Of a DNA stretch of 64,000 bases, positions 1 through 9,609 are shown in pieces. Positions within the stretch are counted from its first letter, which is position 1; the number at the start of each line of letters is the position of its first letter. The stretch is taken from assembly GCF_009184865.1 (NCBI RefSeq), contig NZ_CP045096.1, forward strand, positions 9,424,001 to 9,488,000. The letters run 5' to 3'. Below the pieces are notes generated by a model. That model ran no database searches. It saw nothing but the letters and a program-made list of their open reading frames with translations, and was not told the origin of the DNA. This DNA is from Streptomyces phaeolivaceus (GTDB taxonomy: Bacteria > Actinomycetota > Actinomycetes > Streptomycetales > Streptomycetaceae). The translations under genes and the position numbers were made by a program.

Positions 1-1107
1 CACCCGCACCGGGACGTCCGCGTACTCCTCCTGCGCGGCGACCTCCAGCACGGCCGTCGCCATGGCGAAGACCCCCGGGTCGCCGCCGGAGACGACCGCG
101 ACCCGCCGCCCGCGCCGGGCCAGATCGAGGGCGAACTCGGCGCGCTCCGACTCGACCCGGTTGTCCGAGCCGTGCCGGACCTGCCCCGCCCGCCGCGGCA
201 CCCGGTCCAGATAGGTGGTGTAGCCGACCAGGTCGTCGGCGGCGGCCAGCGCGCCCCGCGACTCGGGCGTCAGCCACAGCGGACCGGCCGGACCGGTACC
301 GACCACCACGACCTCACCCCGCTCCCGCGCCTCGGGCCGTTCGGCGTCGACCTGGCTGGGCAGCACGGCCACCGCGAAGTACGGCACCGACTCCGCGTCC
401 ACGTCCGCCAGTTCGGCGATCCGCTCCCCGGCCATGGTGGCCCGCTCGACATAGCGGGCCTCGTCGAGCCGCCCCGCCCCCTCCAGCGCGCTCCGCACCT
501 TGGTGAAGGTCCGCCCCAGCTTCATCACCACGGCCACGTCCGTCGCGGCGAGGCGTGCGGTCAGCTCCTCCTCGGGCAGGGTGCCCGGCAGGATCGTCAG
601 CACCTCCTCGCCCTCGACGAGCGGGGTGCCGAGACGGGCCGCGGCGGCGGACACGGACGTGACCCCGGGGACGACCTCGGTGTCGTAGCGGTCCACGAGC
701 CGCTTGTGCATATGCATGTACGAGCCGTAGAAGAGCGGGTCGCCCTCCGCGAGGACCGCGACCGTGCGCCCCGCGTCGAGATGCGCCGCCAGCCGGGCCG
801 ACGCCTGCGCGTAGAACTCCTCCATCGCGCCCTTGTAGCCGCCCGGATGATCGGTGGTCTCCGTCGTCAGCGGATACATCAGCCGCTCCTCGATCTGGTC
901 GGCGCGCAGATGCTTCGCCGCGATCGAGCGGGCGATGGAACGGCCGTGCCGGGCACAGTGATACGCGATCACATCCGCCCCGGAGATCACCTCGACGGCC
1001 CGCACGGTCATCAGGGACGGGTCACCGGGGCCGAGCCCCACCCCGTACAGCTTGCCGCGCACCGGCTTCTCGCCCACTGTCCCGCCGTTCACTGTCCCGC
1101 CGTTCAC
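1..1107 (-). CDS. cobIJ: CobIJ: precorrin-2 C20- / precorrin-3B C17-methyltransferase fusion (3' end outside window)
   Basis: A bifunctional SAM-dependent methyltransferase of the aerobic cobalamin pathway. The first domain (about residues 15-250) carries the tetrapyrrole methylase opening [33 protein letters not shown] and [13 protein letters not shown] second domain opens near residue 262 with [17 protein letters not shown], and [13 protein letters not shown] follows; this is the CobJ half, cut by the left edge. The start is uncertain. Three in-frame GTG codons at 1107, 1092 and 1077 arise from a tandem 15-bp duplication. The first overlaps the cobH stop as GTGA, so cobG-cobH-cobIJ look translationally coupled. 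Confidence in family is high; exact N-terminus is low. Confidence 0.93.
   Translation of the reverse strand, partial: MNGGTVNGGTVGEKPVRGKLYGVGLGPGDPSLMTVRAVEVISGADVIAYHCARHGRSIARSIAAKHLRADQIEERLMYPLTTETTDHPGGYKGAMEEFYAQASARLAAHLDAGRTVAVLAEGDPLFYGSYMHMHKRLVDRYDTEVVPGVTSVSAAAARLGTPLVEGEEVLTILPGTLPEEELTARLAATDVAVVMKLGRTFTKVRSALEGAGRLDEARYVERATMAGERIAELADVDAESVPYFAVAVLPSQVDAERPEARERGEVVVVGTGPAGPLWLTPESRGALAAADDLVGYTTYLDRVPRRAGQVRHGSDNRVESERAEFALDLARRGRRVAVVSGGDPGVFAMATAVLEVAAQEEYADVPVRV
1078..1107 (-). repeat. Tandem 15-bp duplication at the cobIJ start
   Basis: Two exact 15-bp copies occupy 1078-1092 and 1093-1107. Each copy carries an in-frame GTG, and a third GTG follows directly at 1077. The repeat adds five residues per copy to the possible N-terminus. 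Confidence 0.9.
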
Positions 1108-1817
1108 TCTTCCTCACTCGCGATCGCGTTGAGCGCGGCGGCGGCGATGGCACTTCCGCCGCGACGGCCGCGTACGACGATGTGGTCCAGGCCCGACGGA
1201 TGCGCGGCCAGCGCGTCCTTGGACTCGGCTGCGCCGACGAACCCGACCGGCACCCCGATGACGACGGCGGGCCGGGGCGCGCCCTCGTCGATCATCTCCA
1301 GCAGCCGGAACAGCGCGGTCGGCGCGTTGCCGACGGCCACGACCGAGCCCTCCAGCCGGTCCCGCCACAGCTCCAGGGCGGCGGCGCTGCGGGTGGTGCC
1401 CAGCTTCGCCGCCAGCTCGGGGACGGCCGGGTCGGAGAGCGTGCACAGCACGTCGTTGTCGGCGGGCAGCCGCTTGCGGGTCACCCCGCTGGCCACCATC
1501 CGCACATCCGTGAAGATGGGCGCCCCGGCGCGCAGGGCCGCACGGGCGCGGGCCACCGCGTCGGGCGTGTACACCAGGTCCCGTACGAGGTCGACCATTC
1601 CGCAGGCGTGGATCATCCGGACCGCGACCTGGCTGACATCGGCGGGCAGCGCCGCGAGGTCCGCCTCCGCGCGGATGGTGGCGAAGGACTGCCGGTAGAT
1701 CGCCGGGCCGTCCTTCTCGTACTGGTAGTCGTACGTGGTCACGGTGGTCTTCTCGCTGCTCTCGGTCGTCTTCGTACGGGTGTTGTTCACAAGGGTCATG
1801 AGGTTCGTGCGGCTCAT
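1104..1817 (-). CDS. cobH: CobH: precorrin-8X methylmutase
   Basis: Precorrin-8X methylmutase, about 237 residues, moves the C11 methyl group to C12 to give hydrogenobyrinic acid. Family signatures include DYEKDG-like [59 protein letters not shown] and [18 protein letters not shown]. The ATG at 1817 overlaps the cobG stop as ATGA. This start gives a Thr/Ser-rich leader of about 25 residues before the family core; an ATG at 1799 would shorten it. It ends by overlapping cobIJ. The same reading frame stays open upstream into cobG, but that part is only a shadow. Confidence 0.93.
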   Translation of the reverse strand: MSRTNLMTLVNNTRTKTTESSEKTTVTTYDYQYEKDGPAIYRQSFATIRAEADLAALPADVSQVAVRMIHACGMVDLVRDLVYTPDAVARARAALRAGAPIFTDVRMVASGVTRKRLPADNDVLCTLSDPAVPELAAKLGTTRSAAALELWRDRLEGSVVAVGNAPTALFRLLEMIDEGAPRPAVVIGVPVGFVGAAESKDALAAHPSGLDHIVVRGRRGGSAIAAAALNAIASEEE

Positions 1818-3157
1818 GAGGTGATCGCCGCCAGGGCGGTGGCGAGCCGACCGGGGTCGGCCATGTGTGTGGTGCGGGGTTCGTGCGCGGTGCTGGTGCT
1901 GGTGCTGGTGCGGGTCAGGTCGTAGCCGCCGCCCGGCACGGCCACCACGTCGATCCGTTCGCCGCGCGGGTGGCCGCAGCGCCGCTCGCAGCCGGACCAG
2001 TACAGGGGGAGGCCCGCGCGCCCGGCCGCCGTCAGGCTCGTGGTCGCGTCCGCCCGTACGTCCGCCAGGGACTTCGCGCAGCCGGGCCGCCCGATGCAGG
2101 CGCCCACGCGCAGCCAGGGAGAAGCGGGATCGGTGACCAGGCCGGTCACCGAGAGCCGGGCGAGCGCCTCGCCCGCCCGTTCCTTGCCCGTCCGTTCCTC
2201 GCCCAGGCCCGGGACCGGGACGACGACTCCCCGCCAGGGGGTCAACCGCAGTTCCCGGCCGGCGGTGGTGGCCGCGAGCGCGGTCAACTCCCGCCACTGG
2301 AGGCCGGTGAGGCGCCCGAGCGGGACATGTACGGAGAGGGCGTCACCGACGGCGCCGGGCGGCGGCCCCTCGGCTCCGGCCGGGGCCGTCCCCGGGACGG
2401 TCCGGCTCCCGACAGCGATCCCGTCGGCGGTCAGCCGGTCGCGGACCAGGCCGGGCAGCCCGCCCCGCCGTGGGAGTTCCGTCACACGCCAGACCCGGGC
2501 CCCGCTCTCCCGGGCCGCCGTCAGAAAGGTCTCGGCGGCCGTCAGCGCGGCACGGGCCGCGTCCTCGGCGGGCACCGACAGGACCTCGTCGGCCGTGCCG
2601 AGGCTCAGCAGCGCGCCGCCGTCCTCGGCCGCCCGGACGGTCACATCGGCGTCGAGTCCGGCCACATCCCCGCGCCCGTCGTCGAGCGCGAACAGGAACC
2701 GGCCCGACAACTCCGGGGCCGCCGCGCTCGCGCACAGCGCCGTGTCGAGGGCCGTCAGCCAGGGCCGTACGTCCCGCAGGCCCCGCCCGTCGAGGCCGGA
2801 CAGGGGAGAGGCCACGATGTTGCGCACCCGTTCGTGCCCGGCGGAGGGCAGCAGTCCGGCCGCGTCCAGGGACTCGGCGAGCGCGCCCCCGCAGCCGTCG
2901 GCCAGCCCCCGCAGCTGGACATTGCCGCGCGAGGTGAGGTGAAGATCACCGTCGCCGAGCCGCCGGGCCGCCTCCGCGAGCGCCTCGGCCTGGCGCACGG
3001 TCAGCACCCCACCGGGGACCCGGACCCGGGCCAGCGGCCCGTCGTCCGCCGCGTGCAGCCGCAACGTCCCCGGGCAGGCGTCGCCCCGGTCCCGTGGGGC
3101 CACTGTGGCCTGGGACGATGAGGGAAGGGGAGACGCGGAGGACATGGCCGCGAGCAT
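1814..3157 (-). CDS. cobG: CobG: precorrin-3B synthase
   Basis: Monooxygenase of the aerobic cobalamin pathway converting precorrin-3A to precorrin-3B. It belongs to the nitrite/sulfite reductase fold with siroheme-type ferredoxin half-domains. [15 protein letters not shown] lies near residues 70-85, and the cluster ligands appear late as [12 protein letters not shown] and [10 protein letters not shown] (about residues 350-395). It is the first gene of the minus-strand run cobG-cobH-cobIJ. The ATG at 3157 is used here; a second ATG at 3145 is equally possible. The C-terminus holds a Thr-Ser stretch (RTSTSTSTA) made by a hexanucleotide repeat near 1886-1912, which is unlike the conserved core. 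Confidence 0.9.
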   Translation of the reverse strand: MLAAMSSASPLPSSSQATVAPRDRGDACPGTLRLHAADDGPLARVRVPGGVLTVRQAEALAEAARRLGDGDLHLTSRGNVQLRGLADGCGGALAESLDAAGLLPSAGHERVRNIVASPLSGLDGRGLRDVRPWLTALDTALCASAAAPELSGRFLFALDDGRGDVAGLDADVTVRAAEDGGALLSLGTADEVLSVPAEDAARAALTAAETFLTAARESGARVWRVTELPRRGGLPGLVRDRLTADGIAVGSRTVPGTAPAGAEGPPPGAVGDALSVHVPLGRLTGLQWRELTALAATTAGRELRLTPWRGVVVPVPGLGEERTGKERAGEALARLSVTGLVTDPASPWLRVGACIGRPGCAKSLADVRADATTSLTAAGRAGLPLYWSGCERRCGHPRGERIDVVAVPGGGYDLTRTSTSTSTAHEPRTTHMADPGRLATALAAITS

Positions 3158-3299
3158 ACCTACCGGTACTACGGACGTACCCCCCGCCCTTTTGAGGCGA
3201 CCCTTACTATGCTGCTTGGTGGATCATCCGGTCCGCCGACGCCACGAAGGCGCTAGGTGCTGCCGTCACATTCCCGTCGTCGCCCGAAGGGCGGCTCCG

Positions 3300-3520
3300 C
3301 GGCGTCTGGTGCGTGCTTTCGGCGTGCCGGGCGCAAGACCTCGTACTGGACGTACTTGGGCTTGTGCCCGGTGCGGCGAGAGTGCGTGCCAGACGTCGCG
3401 GAGCAGACGGGAACGTGACAGCAGACCCTAGAGGGAGGAAGCCGGTGTGAGTCCGGCGCGGTCCCGCCACTGTGAGTCCGTCCCAGGAGGGGCGGGCGAG
3501 TCAGGAACTCCCTTTCCCGT
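3300..3520 (+). promoter_or_regulatory. Adenosylcobalamin (B12) riboswitch upstream of cobN
   Basis: The invariant B12 box is clear at 3441-3473, where GCCGGTG, GAGTCC and CCCGCCACTGT occur in the right order after GGGAGGAA. A downstream element resembling the 3' closing segment (GTCAGGAACTCC) lies near 3508-3520. The orientation matches cobN. Outer boundaries are approximate because I could not fold the RNA. The cobN start chosen here is about 85 bases beyond this element, which leaves room for a ribosome-site-masking expression platform. The family represses translation or transcription when adenosylcobalamin is bound. Confidence 0.88.
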
Positions 3521-3603
3521 ATCCCTCGGTCCCGCCCGAGCCGGGAAGACCGAAGATCCGTACACCGCCCGGGGCGCGGACCCCGAGGAAGGCCAGCAGC
3601 CGC

Positions 3604-6600
3604 ATGCAGCCATCGTCCGGGGAGCGCTCCGCGCAGCCCCACATCCTGCTCCTGTCGACCTCCGACACCGACCTGCTCAGCGCCCGCGCGGCCGACGGCC
3701 CGGTCCCGTACCGCTTCGCCAACCCCTCCCGCCTCGCGCTGGACGACCTCCCGGCCCTCCTCGACGGCGCCGGCCTGGTCGTCGTACGGCTCCTCGGCGG
3801 CATCCGCGCCTGGCAGGAGGGCCTCGACCTGCTGCTCGCCGACGGCCGCCCGGTCGTCGTCCTCACCGGTGAACAGGCCCCCGACGCCCAGCTGATGGCC
3901 GCCTCCACGGTCCCGGTCGGTATCGCCGCCGAGGCGCACGCCTATCTCGCGCACGGCGGCCCCGCCAACCTGGAGCAGCTGGCGCGCTTCCTCTCCGACA
4001 CGGTCCTGCTCACCGGCCACGGCTTCGACGCCCCCGCGCCCGCCCCCTCCTGGGGCCCACTGCCCCGGGAAGCGAGGGACACCGACGGCCCGACCGTCGC
4101 CGTCCTCTACTACCGGGCCCATCACATGAGCGGCAACACCGCCTTCGTGAACGCCCTGTGCGAGGCGATCGAGGACACCGGCTCCCGGGCGCTCCCGCTG
4201 TACGTGGCCTCGCTGCGCGCCCCCGAGCCCGAGCTGATCGAGGAACTGCGCGCCGCCGACGCCATCGTCACCACCGTCCTCGCCGCGGGCGGCACCAAGC
4301 CCGCCGAGGCCTCGGCCGGCGGCGACGACGAGTCCTGGGACGCGGGCGCCCTGACCGGCCTCGACGTACCGATCCTCCAGGCGCTGTGCCTCACCGGCTC
4401 GCGCGCCAACTGGGAGGAGAACGACGAGGGCGTCTCCCCGCTCGACGCGGCCAGCCAGATCGCCGTCCCCGAGTTCGACGGCCGCCTGATCACCGTCCCG
4501 TTCTCCTTCAAGGAGATCGACGAGGACGGCCTCCCGGCCTATGTCGCCGACCCCGAGCGCGCGGCCCGCGTCGCCGGAATCGCCGTACGCCACGCGCGAC
4601 TCCGCCACATCGCCAACGCCGACAAGCGCCTCGCCCTCGTCCTCTCCGCCTACCCGACCAAGCACTCCCGCATCGGCAACGCGGTCGGCCTGGACACCCC
4701 CGCCAGCGCCGTGGCGCTCCTGCGCCGACTCCGTGAGGAGGGCTACGACTTCGGCGACACGGACGTCCCCGGCCTCGCCTCCGGCGACGGCGACGAGCTG
4801 ATCCGCGCGCTCATCGAGGCGGGCGGGCACGACCAGGACTGGCTGACCGAGGAGCAGTTGGCCCGCAACCCGGTGCGTATCCCGGCGGCGGACTACCGCC
4901 GCTGGTTCGCGACGCTTCCCGAACAGCTGCGCACCGCCGTCGAGGAGCACTGGGGACCGGCGCCCGGTGAGATGTTCGTGGACCGCAGCGCCAACCCGGA
5001 GGGCGACATCGTCCTCGCGGCCCTGCGCTTCGGGAATCTGCTGATCCTCATCCAGCCGCCGCGCGGCTTCGGCGAGAACCCGATCGCGATCTATCACGAC
5101 CCCGATCTCCCGCCGTCCCACCACTACTTGGCGGCCTACCGCTGGATCGCCGCCCGCACGGACGACGGCGGTTTCGGCGCCGACGCGATGATCCACCTCG
5201 GCAAGCACGGCAACCTGGAGTGGCTCCCCGGCAAGAACGCGGGCCTCTCGGCGGCCTGCGGCCCCGACGCCGCCCTCGGCGACCTGCCGCTCGTCTACCC
5301 GTTCCTGGTCAACGACCCGGGCGAGGGCACCCAGGCCAAGCGCCGCGTCCACGCCACCCTCGTCGACCACCTGGTCCCGCCGATGGCCCGCGCGGACTCC
5401 TACGGCGACATCGCGCGCCTGGAGCAACTCCTCGACGAATACGCCCAGATCAGCTCGATGGACCCGGCGAAGCTCCCGGCGATCCGCGCCCAGATCTGGA
5501 CCCTCATCCAGGCCGCCAAGCTCGACCACGACCTCGGCCTGAACGACCGCCCCGAGGACGACGGCTTCGACGACTTCCTCCTGCACGTCGACGGCTGGTT
5601 GTGCGAGGTCAAGGACGCCCAGATCCGCGACGGACTGCATGTCCTCGGCACCCCGCCCGGCGGCGCCGACCGGGTCAACCTGGTCCTCGCCATCCTGCGC
5701 GCCCGCCAGATCTGGGGCGGCACCCAGGCCCTGCCCGGCCTGCGCGAGGCCCTCGGCCTCGACGAGTCCGCCGCGACCCGTACGACCGCCGACGAGGCGG
5801 AGGCCAAGGCCCGCGCGCTGGTCGAGCGGATGGAGGAACTCGGCTGGGACCCGGACTCCGTACCCGACGAGCACGGCGAACAGGTCACCGCCATCCTGGA
5901 GTTCGCCGCCCGCGAGGTCGTCCCCCGCCTCCGGGCCACCACCGCCGAACTCCACCACACCGTCCACGCCCTCAACGGCGGCTTCGTCCCGGCGGGCCCC
6001 TCGGGCTCCCCGCTCCGGGGCCTGGTCAACGTCCTGCCGACCGGCCGCAACTTCTACTCCGTCGACCCCAAGGCCGTCCCCTCCCGCCTCGCCTGGGAGA
6101 CCGGCCAGGCCCTCGCGGACTCCCTCCTGGAGCGCTACCGCGCCGACAACGGCGAATGGCCCACCTCCGTCGGCCTCTCGCTGTGGGGCACGAGCGCGAT
6201 GCGCACGGCGGGCGACGACGTGGCGGAGGCGCTCGCCCTGCTCGGCGTCCGCCCGGTCTGGGACGACGCCTCCCGCCGGGTGACCGGCCTGGAGGCCATC
6301 CCCGCCGAGGAGTTGGGCCGTCCCCGGGTGGACGTCACCCTGCGTATCTCGGGCTTCTTCCGGGACGCGTTCCCGCACACCATCGGGCTGCTCGACGACG
6401 CCGTACGGCTGGCCGCGTCCCTCGACGAACCGGCCGAGGCCAACCACGTACGGGCCCACGTCCAGGCGGACCTCGCGGACCACGGCGACGAACGCCGGGC
6501 CACCACCCGCATCTTCGGCTCCCGCCCCGGCACGTACGGAGCGGGCCTCCTCCAGCTGATCGACTCCCGCGACTGGCGCACCGACGCCGACCTCGCCGAG

Positions 6601-7230
6601 GTCTACACGGTGTGGGGCGGCTACGCCTACGGCCGGGAACTCGACGGCCGTCCGGCGCGCGAGGAGATGGAGACCGCGTACAAGCGGATCGAGGTGGCCG
6701 CGAAGAACACGGACACCCGTGAGCACGACATCGCCGACTCCGACGACTACTTCCAGTACCACGGCGGCATGGTGGCCACCGTCCGTGCCCTGCGCGGCAC
6801 GGCCCCCGAGGCGTACATCGGCGACTCCACCCGCCCGGAAACGGTCCGCACCCGCACGCTGGTGGAGGAGACGTCCCGGGTCTTCCGGGCCCGCGTCGTC
6901 AACCCGAAGTGGATCGAGGCGATGCGCCGCCACGGCTACAAGGGCGCCTTCGAACTCGCCGCGACGGTGGACTACTTGTTCGGCTACGACGCCACGACGG
7001 GCGTGATCGCCGACTGGATGTACGACAAGCTCACCGAGACCTACGTCCTCGACGAGACCAACCGCGAGTTCCTCCAGCAGGCCAACCCCTGGGCCCTGCA
7101 CGGCATCGCCGAGCGGCTGCTGGAGGCGGAGTCGCGCGGCATGTGGGAGAAGCCGGACCCGACGGTGCTGGAGGGCCTGCGTCAGGTGTACCTGGAGGCG
7201 GAAGGGGACCTGGAGGGCGGCGAGGACTGA
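3604..7230 (+). CDS. cobN: CobN: cobaltochelatase large subunit
   Basis: The 1208-residue ATP-dependent cobaltochelatase subunit inserts Co2+ into hydrogenobyrinic acid a,c-diamide together with CobS/CobT or the ChlI/ChlD-type partners. Family motifs are VLYYRAHHMSGNTAFVNAL, LCLTGSRANWEEND, LSAYPTKHSRIGNAVGLDTP, HLGKHGNLEWLPGKN, VNVLPTGRNFYSVDP and VYTVWGGYAYGREL. Length fits the family. An in-frame start exists at 3472 but lies inside the riboswitch. The ATG at 3604 follows GAGGAAGG and begins the conserved part, so it is preferred. The gene is divergent from cobG and under the B12 riboswitch. Confidence 0.95.
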   Translation: MQPSSGERSAQPHILLLSTSDTDLLSARAADGPVPYRFANPSRLALDDLPALLDGAGLVVVRLLGGIRAWQEGLDLLLADGRPVVVLTGEQAPDAQLMAASTVPVGIAAEAHAYLAHGGPANLEQLARFLSDTVLLTGHGFDAPAPAPSWGPLPREARDTDGPTVAVLYYRAHHMSGNTAFVNALCEAIEDTGSRALPLYVASLRAPEPELIEELRAADAIVTTVLAAGGTKPAEASAGGDDESWDAGALTGLDVPILQALCLTGSRANWEENDEGVSPLDAASQIAVPEFDGRLITVPFSFKEIDEDGLPAYVADPERAARVAGIAVRHARLRHIANADKRLALVLSAYPTKHSRIGNAVGLDTPASAVALLRRLREEGYDFGDTDVPGLASGDGDELIRALIEAGGHDQDWLTEEQLARNPVRIPAADYRRWFATLPEQLRTAVEEHWGPAPGEMFVDRSANPEGDIVLAALRFGNLLILIQPPRGFGENPIAIYHDPDLPPSHHYLAAYRWIAARTDDGGFGADAMIHLGKHGNLEWLPGKNAGLSAACGPDAALGDLPLVYPFLVNDPGEGTQAKRRVHATLVDHLVPPMARADSYGDIARLEQLLDEYAQISSMDPAKLPAIRAQIWTLIQAAKLDHDLGLNDRPEDDGFDDFLLHVDGWLCEVKDAQIRDGLHVLGTPPGGADRVNLVLAILRARQIWGGTQALPGLREALGLDESAATRTTADEAEAKARALVERMEELGWDPDSVPDEHGEQVTAILEFAAREVVPRLRATTAELHHTVHALNGGFVPAGPSGSPLRGLVNVLPTGRNFYSVDPKAVPSRLAWETGQALADSLLERYRADNGEWPTSVGLSLWGTSAMRTAGDDVAEALALLGVRPVWDDASRRVTGLEAIPAEELGRPRVDVTLRISGFFRDAFPHTIGLLDDAVRLAASLDEPAEANHVRAHVQADLADHGDERRATTRIFGSRPGTYGAGLLQLIDSRDWRTDADLAEVYTVWGGYAYGRELDGRPAREEMETAYKRIEVAAKNTDTREHDIADSDDYFQYHGGMVATVRALRGTAPEAYIGDSTRPETVRTRTLVEETSRVFRARVVNPKWIEAMRRHGYKGAFELAATVDYLFGYDATTGVIADWMYDKLTETYVLDETNREFLQQANPWALHGIAERLLEAESRGMWEKPDPTVLEGLRQVYLEAEGDLEGGED

Positions 7231-7239
7231 CGGCGGCGC

Positions 7240-7268
7240 GGATCGGGCCGTCGCAGACGGCCCGATCC
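7240..7268. terminator. Strong hairpin between cobN and the M1 peptidase
   Basis: A perfect 13-bp stem with a 3-base loop (GCA) lies between the convergent cobN and M1 peptidase genes. There is no T tract, but such stable stems are common terminators in GC-rich actinobacteria. It could serve both genes. Confidence 0.7.
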
Positions 7269-7371
7269 GGTGTCCGTCCCGGGCGGCCCGCACCGGCTGT
7301 TCCCTGCCCGTCCTCGTACGACAGGGTGGGAACTCGTCGGTTCCGAGGGCCGTTTCCGAGGGCCCGTTCGG

Positions 7372-8787
7372 CTATGGGTGACCGGGCTTGCCCTTGGTGT
7401 GCAGCCAGGTCTTGAACAGTTTGTCGAGGCGCACCCCCGACTCCTGCTCCGCCAGCCGCTCGAACTGGGCGGTGGTGCCGTGGCCGTAGCGGTGCTGCTT
7501 CGCCCAGGCGCGCAGGATGCGGAAGAAGTCGCGGTCGCCGACGGCGGTGCGCAGCACGTGCAGGGTCATCGCGCCGCGTGCGTAGACGGGGTCGCTGAAG
7601 ATGTGGGCGCCGCTGCCGGGGTCGGCGGGCGGGAACTCCCACAGGCTGTCGCTCGCGGGTCGGGCGTACAGGGAGTCGAAGGTCTTCTGGGCGCTTTCGC
7701 CGCCGTGCTGTTCGTCGTAGAGCCACTCGGTGTAGGTGGCGAAGCCCTCGTTGAGCCAGATGTCCTTCCAGGAGGTGAGCGACACGGAGTTGCCGAACCA
7801 CTGGTGGGCGCTCTCGTGGACGAGGGTGCTCAGGTCGGGGGCGCTGCTGTAGACGGGCCGGGTCTGGGTCTCCAGGGCGTAGCCGACGCTCGGCGCTCGG
7901 TCGACGATGGAGCCGGCGGCACGGTACGGATACGGCCCGAACAGTTTACTCTCCCAGTCCAGCACGGACGGCAGTTTCTTCAGCACGGGCGCCGCGGCGG
8001 AGGCCTCACGTGGGTCGACGGCGTCGTAGACCTTGACGCCGCCTCGGGTCGTGTACTGCTTGACCTTGAACTTCCCTACGGTCGCGGTGGCGAGGTAGGC
8101 CGCCATCGGCTCCTTCTGGCGCCAGCGGAAGGTGGTTCTGCCGTTCTTGGTGCTCTGCCCGAGCAGGACGCCGTTGGCGACGGCGGTGCGGCCCTTGGGG
8201 ACGGTGATCGTGAAGTCGTACGACGCCTTGTCGAGGGGATGGTTGTTGGCCGGGAACCAGGTCATGGCGCCCTGGGGCTCGCCGGCGACGAACGCGCCGT
8301 CGTCGGTGGGGACCCAGCCGTCGAGGGAGCCGTCGGGGTCGGTGACCGGGCCGGGCTTTCCGTTGTAGCGGACGGTGATGCGGAAGGTCTGACCCTTGCG
8401 CAGGGCGCGGCTCGGCGTGACGACGAGTTCCTGCCCGCTGCGCTTGTACGCCGCCTTGTCCCGGTCGACCGTCAGACCGGTGATCTTCAGGCCCTTGAAG
8501 TCGAGGTCGAAGCGGGTCAGCTTCTGGGTGGCGCGGGCGACGAGGACCGCCGTGCCGGTGAGGTGACGGCTCGCCGGGTCGTAGCCGAGCGTCAGGCCGT
8601 AGTGGTCCACGTGGTAGCCGCCGTTGCCGGCGAACGGGAAGTAGGGGTCGCCGACGCCGGAGGCGCCCACGGTTCCCGCCGCGGTGGCGGGTCCGGCAGC
8701 CGTGAGCAGCGCCGCCACGGCTACGGGCACGGTGGCGACGACGGCACCTCGGCCGAGCACGGCGGGACGTCTGCGGGGGTGGTTCAC
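7372..8787 (-). CDS. Secreted M1-family zinc aminopeptidase
   Basis: A 471-residue exported metallopeptidase. The zinc site is HESAHQWFGN followed about 20 residues later by NEGFATYTEWLY, which gives the HExxH-(18)-E pattern of the gluzincins. The exopeptidase region lies earlier, with EPQGAMTWFPANNHPLDKA in the M1 N-terminal beta domain. An N-terminal signal peptide is evident: basic NHPRRRP, a hydrophobic stretch, then ATAAGTVGA. The GTG at 8787 is chosen because AAGGAG precedes it. It lacks the large C-terminal ERAP domain of full-length PepN, as is usual in the short Streptomyces form. It should trim N-terminal residues from extracellular peptides. Confidence 0.92.
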   Translation of the reverse strand: MNHPRRRPAVLGRGAVVATVPVAVAALLTAAGPATAAGTVGASGVGDPYFPFAGNGGYHVDHYGLTLGYDPASRHLTGTAVLVARATQKLTRFDLDFKGLKITGLTVDRDKAAYKRSGQELVVTPSRALRKGQTFRITVRYNGKPGPVTDPDGSLDGWVPTDDGAFVAGEPQGAMTWFPANNHPLDKASYDFTITVPKGRTAVANGVLLGQSTKNGRTTFRWRQKEPMAAYLATATVGKFKVKQYTTRGGVKVYDAVDPREASAAAPVLKKLPSVLDWESKLFGPYPYRAAGSIVDRAPSVGYALETQTRPVYSSAPDLSTLVHESAHQWFGNSVSLTSWKDIWLNEGFATYTEWLYDEQHGGESAQKTFDSLYARPASDSLWEFPPADPGSGAHIFSDPVYARGAMTLHVLRTAVGDRDFFRILRAWAKQHRYGHGTTAQFERLAEQESGVRLDKLFKTWLHTKGKPGHP

Positions 8788-8889
8788 GTGCGCTCCTTGG
8801 GGGGTGGCGTGTGAGGAAACGATCCTCACACTAACCAGCCGTCAGGTCGGTTTCCCCTCGTTCAGGTAAAGCCACGCGGCTGTGCGACC

Positions 8890-9609
8890 TCAGGTACGCG
8901 GGCACCCCTTCAAAGTGCGTCTCCAGATCATCCAGATCATCCAGATCATCCAGATCATGCGGATCATGCGGATCATGCGGATCTGGCTGTGCAGCACCAG
9001 GGCGTCGAAGAGGGCCTGGTGCGCGGGGTCCTCCGCGGCGGTGTCCTCGGGGTGCCACTGGACGGCCGTGAACCAGCCGGGGGCGTCCGGGAGTTCGAGT
9101 CCCTCCACCGTGCCGTCGGCGGCGCGGGCGGTGACCTCCAGGCCCGTGCCGAGGCGGTCGACCCGCTGGTGGTGGTAGCAGGACGCCTCCACCTTCTGGG
9201 CACCGGTGGCCCGCTCCAGCAGGGTTCCGCGGCGGAGCGCCACCGGGTGCACGAGGTGGCGGTGTTCGTGCTCGGGGCCGCCCATGTCCTGTTCCAGGGT
9301 GCCGCCGAAGGCGACGTTGACGACCTGGAGGCCCCGGCAGATCGCGAGCGGCGGGATGCCCGATTCCAGGGCGGCGCGGGCGACTTCGAGGTCGAAGGTG
9401 TCCTGCGTCTCGTCCACGTCGTGGACGCTGGCGTGGGTGTCGGTGGCGCCGTAGCGGTGCGGGGCGAGGTCCCCGCCGCCGGGCAGCGGCACGCCGTCGA
9501 AGCGGGCGAGGCGCGCGGCCACGTCTCCGGGGGCCGGATGGAGGGAGGCCGGTTCACCGCCCGCCCGCCAGACCGCCTCGACGAGCGCGCGGGCGTTGGG
9601 TCCGGAGGT
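8890..9609 (-). pseudogene. Truncated class-I glutamine-amidotransferase-like hydrolase (peptidase C26, PuuD-like)
   Basis: This frame encodes most of a gamma-glutamyl-gamma-aminobutyrate hydrolase. It has FDGVPLPGGGDLAPHRYG, the nucleophile elbow LAICRGLQVVNVAFGG, and the late catalytic pair AVQWHPED. The protein begins abruptly inside the family at ARALVEAVWRAGGEP (near 9600), without the usual first 25-30 residues and without a start codon there. Immediately upstream is the interrupted sugar isomerase. The C-terminus is also odd: it runs into a 9-bp tandem repeat that gives IRM/IWM triplets. I read this as a deletion remnant. A shorter product from an internal start near 9522 cannot be excluded. 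Confidence 0.75.
8923..8985. repeat. Seven-unit 9-bp tandem repeat
   Basis: Four copies of CCAGATCAT are followed by three of GCGGATCAT, the last ending CTG. It lies in frame within the 3' end of the broken C26 hydrolase and encodes a repeated Ile-(Arg/Trp)-Met triplet on the minus strand. Confidence 0.95.

Noticed and set aside
3253..7293. A 1346-codon open frame antisense to cobN
   Set aside because: It mirrors the cobN codon bias, has repetitive Val/Gly/Ala/Glu composition and no domain. GC-rich genes commonly leave the complementary frame open.
8923..8985. CRISPR-like array
   Set aside because: Units are contiguous 9-mers without spacers.
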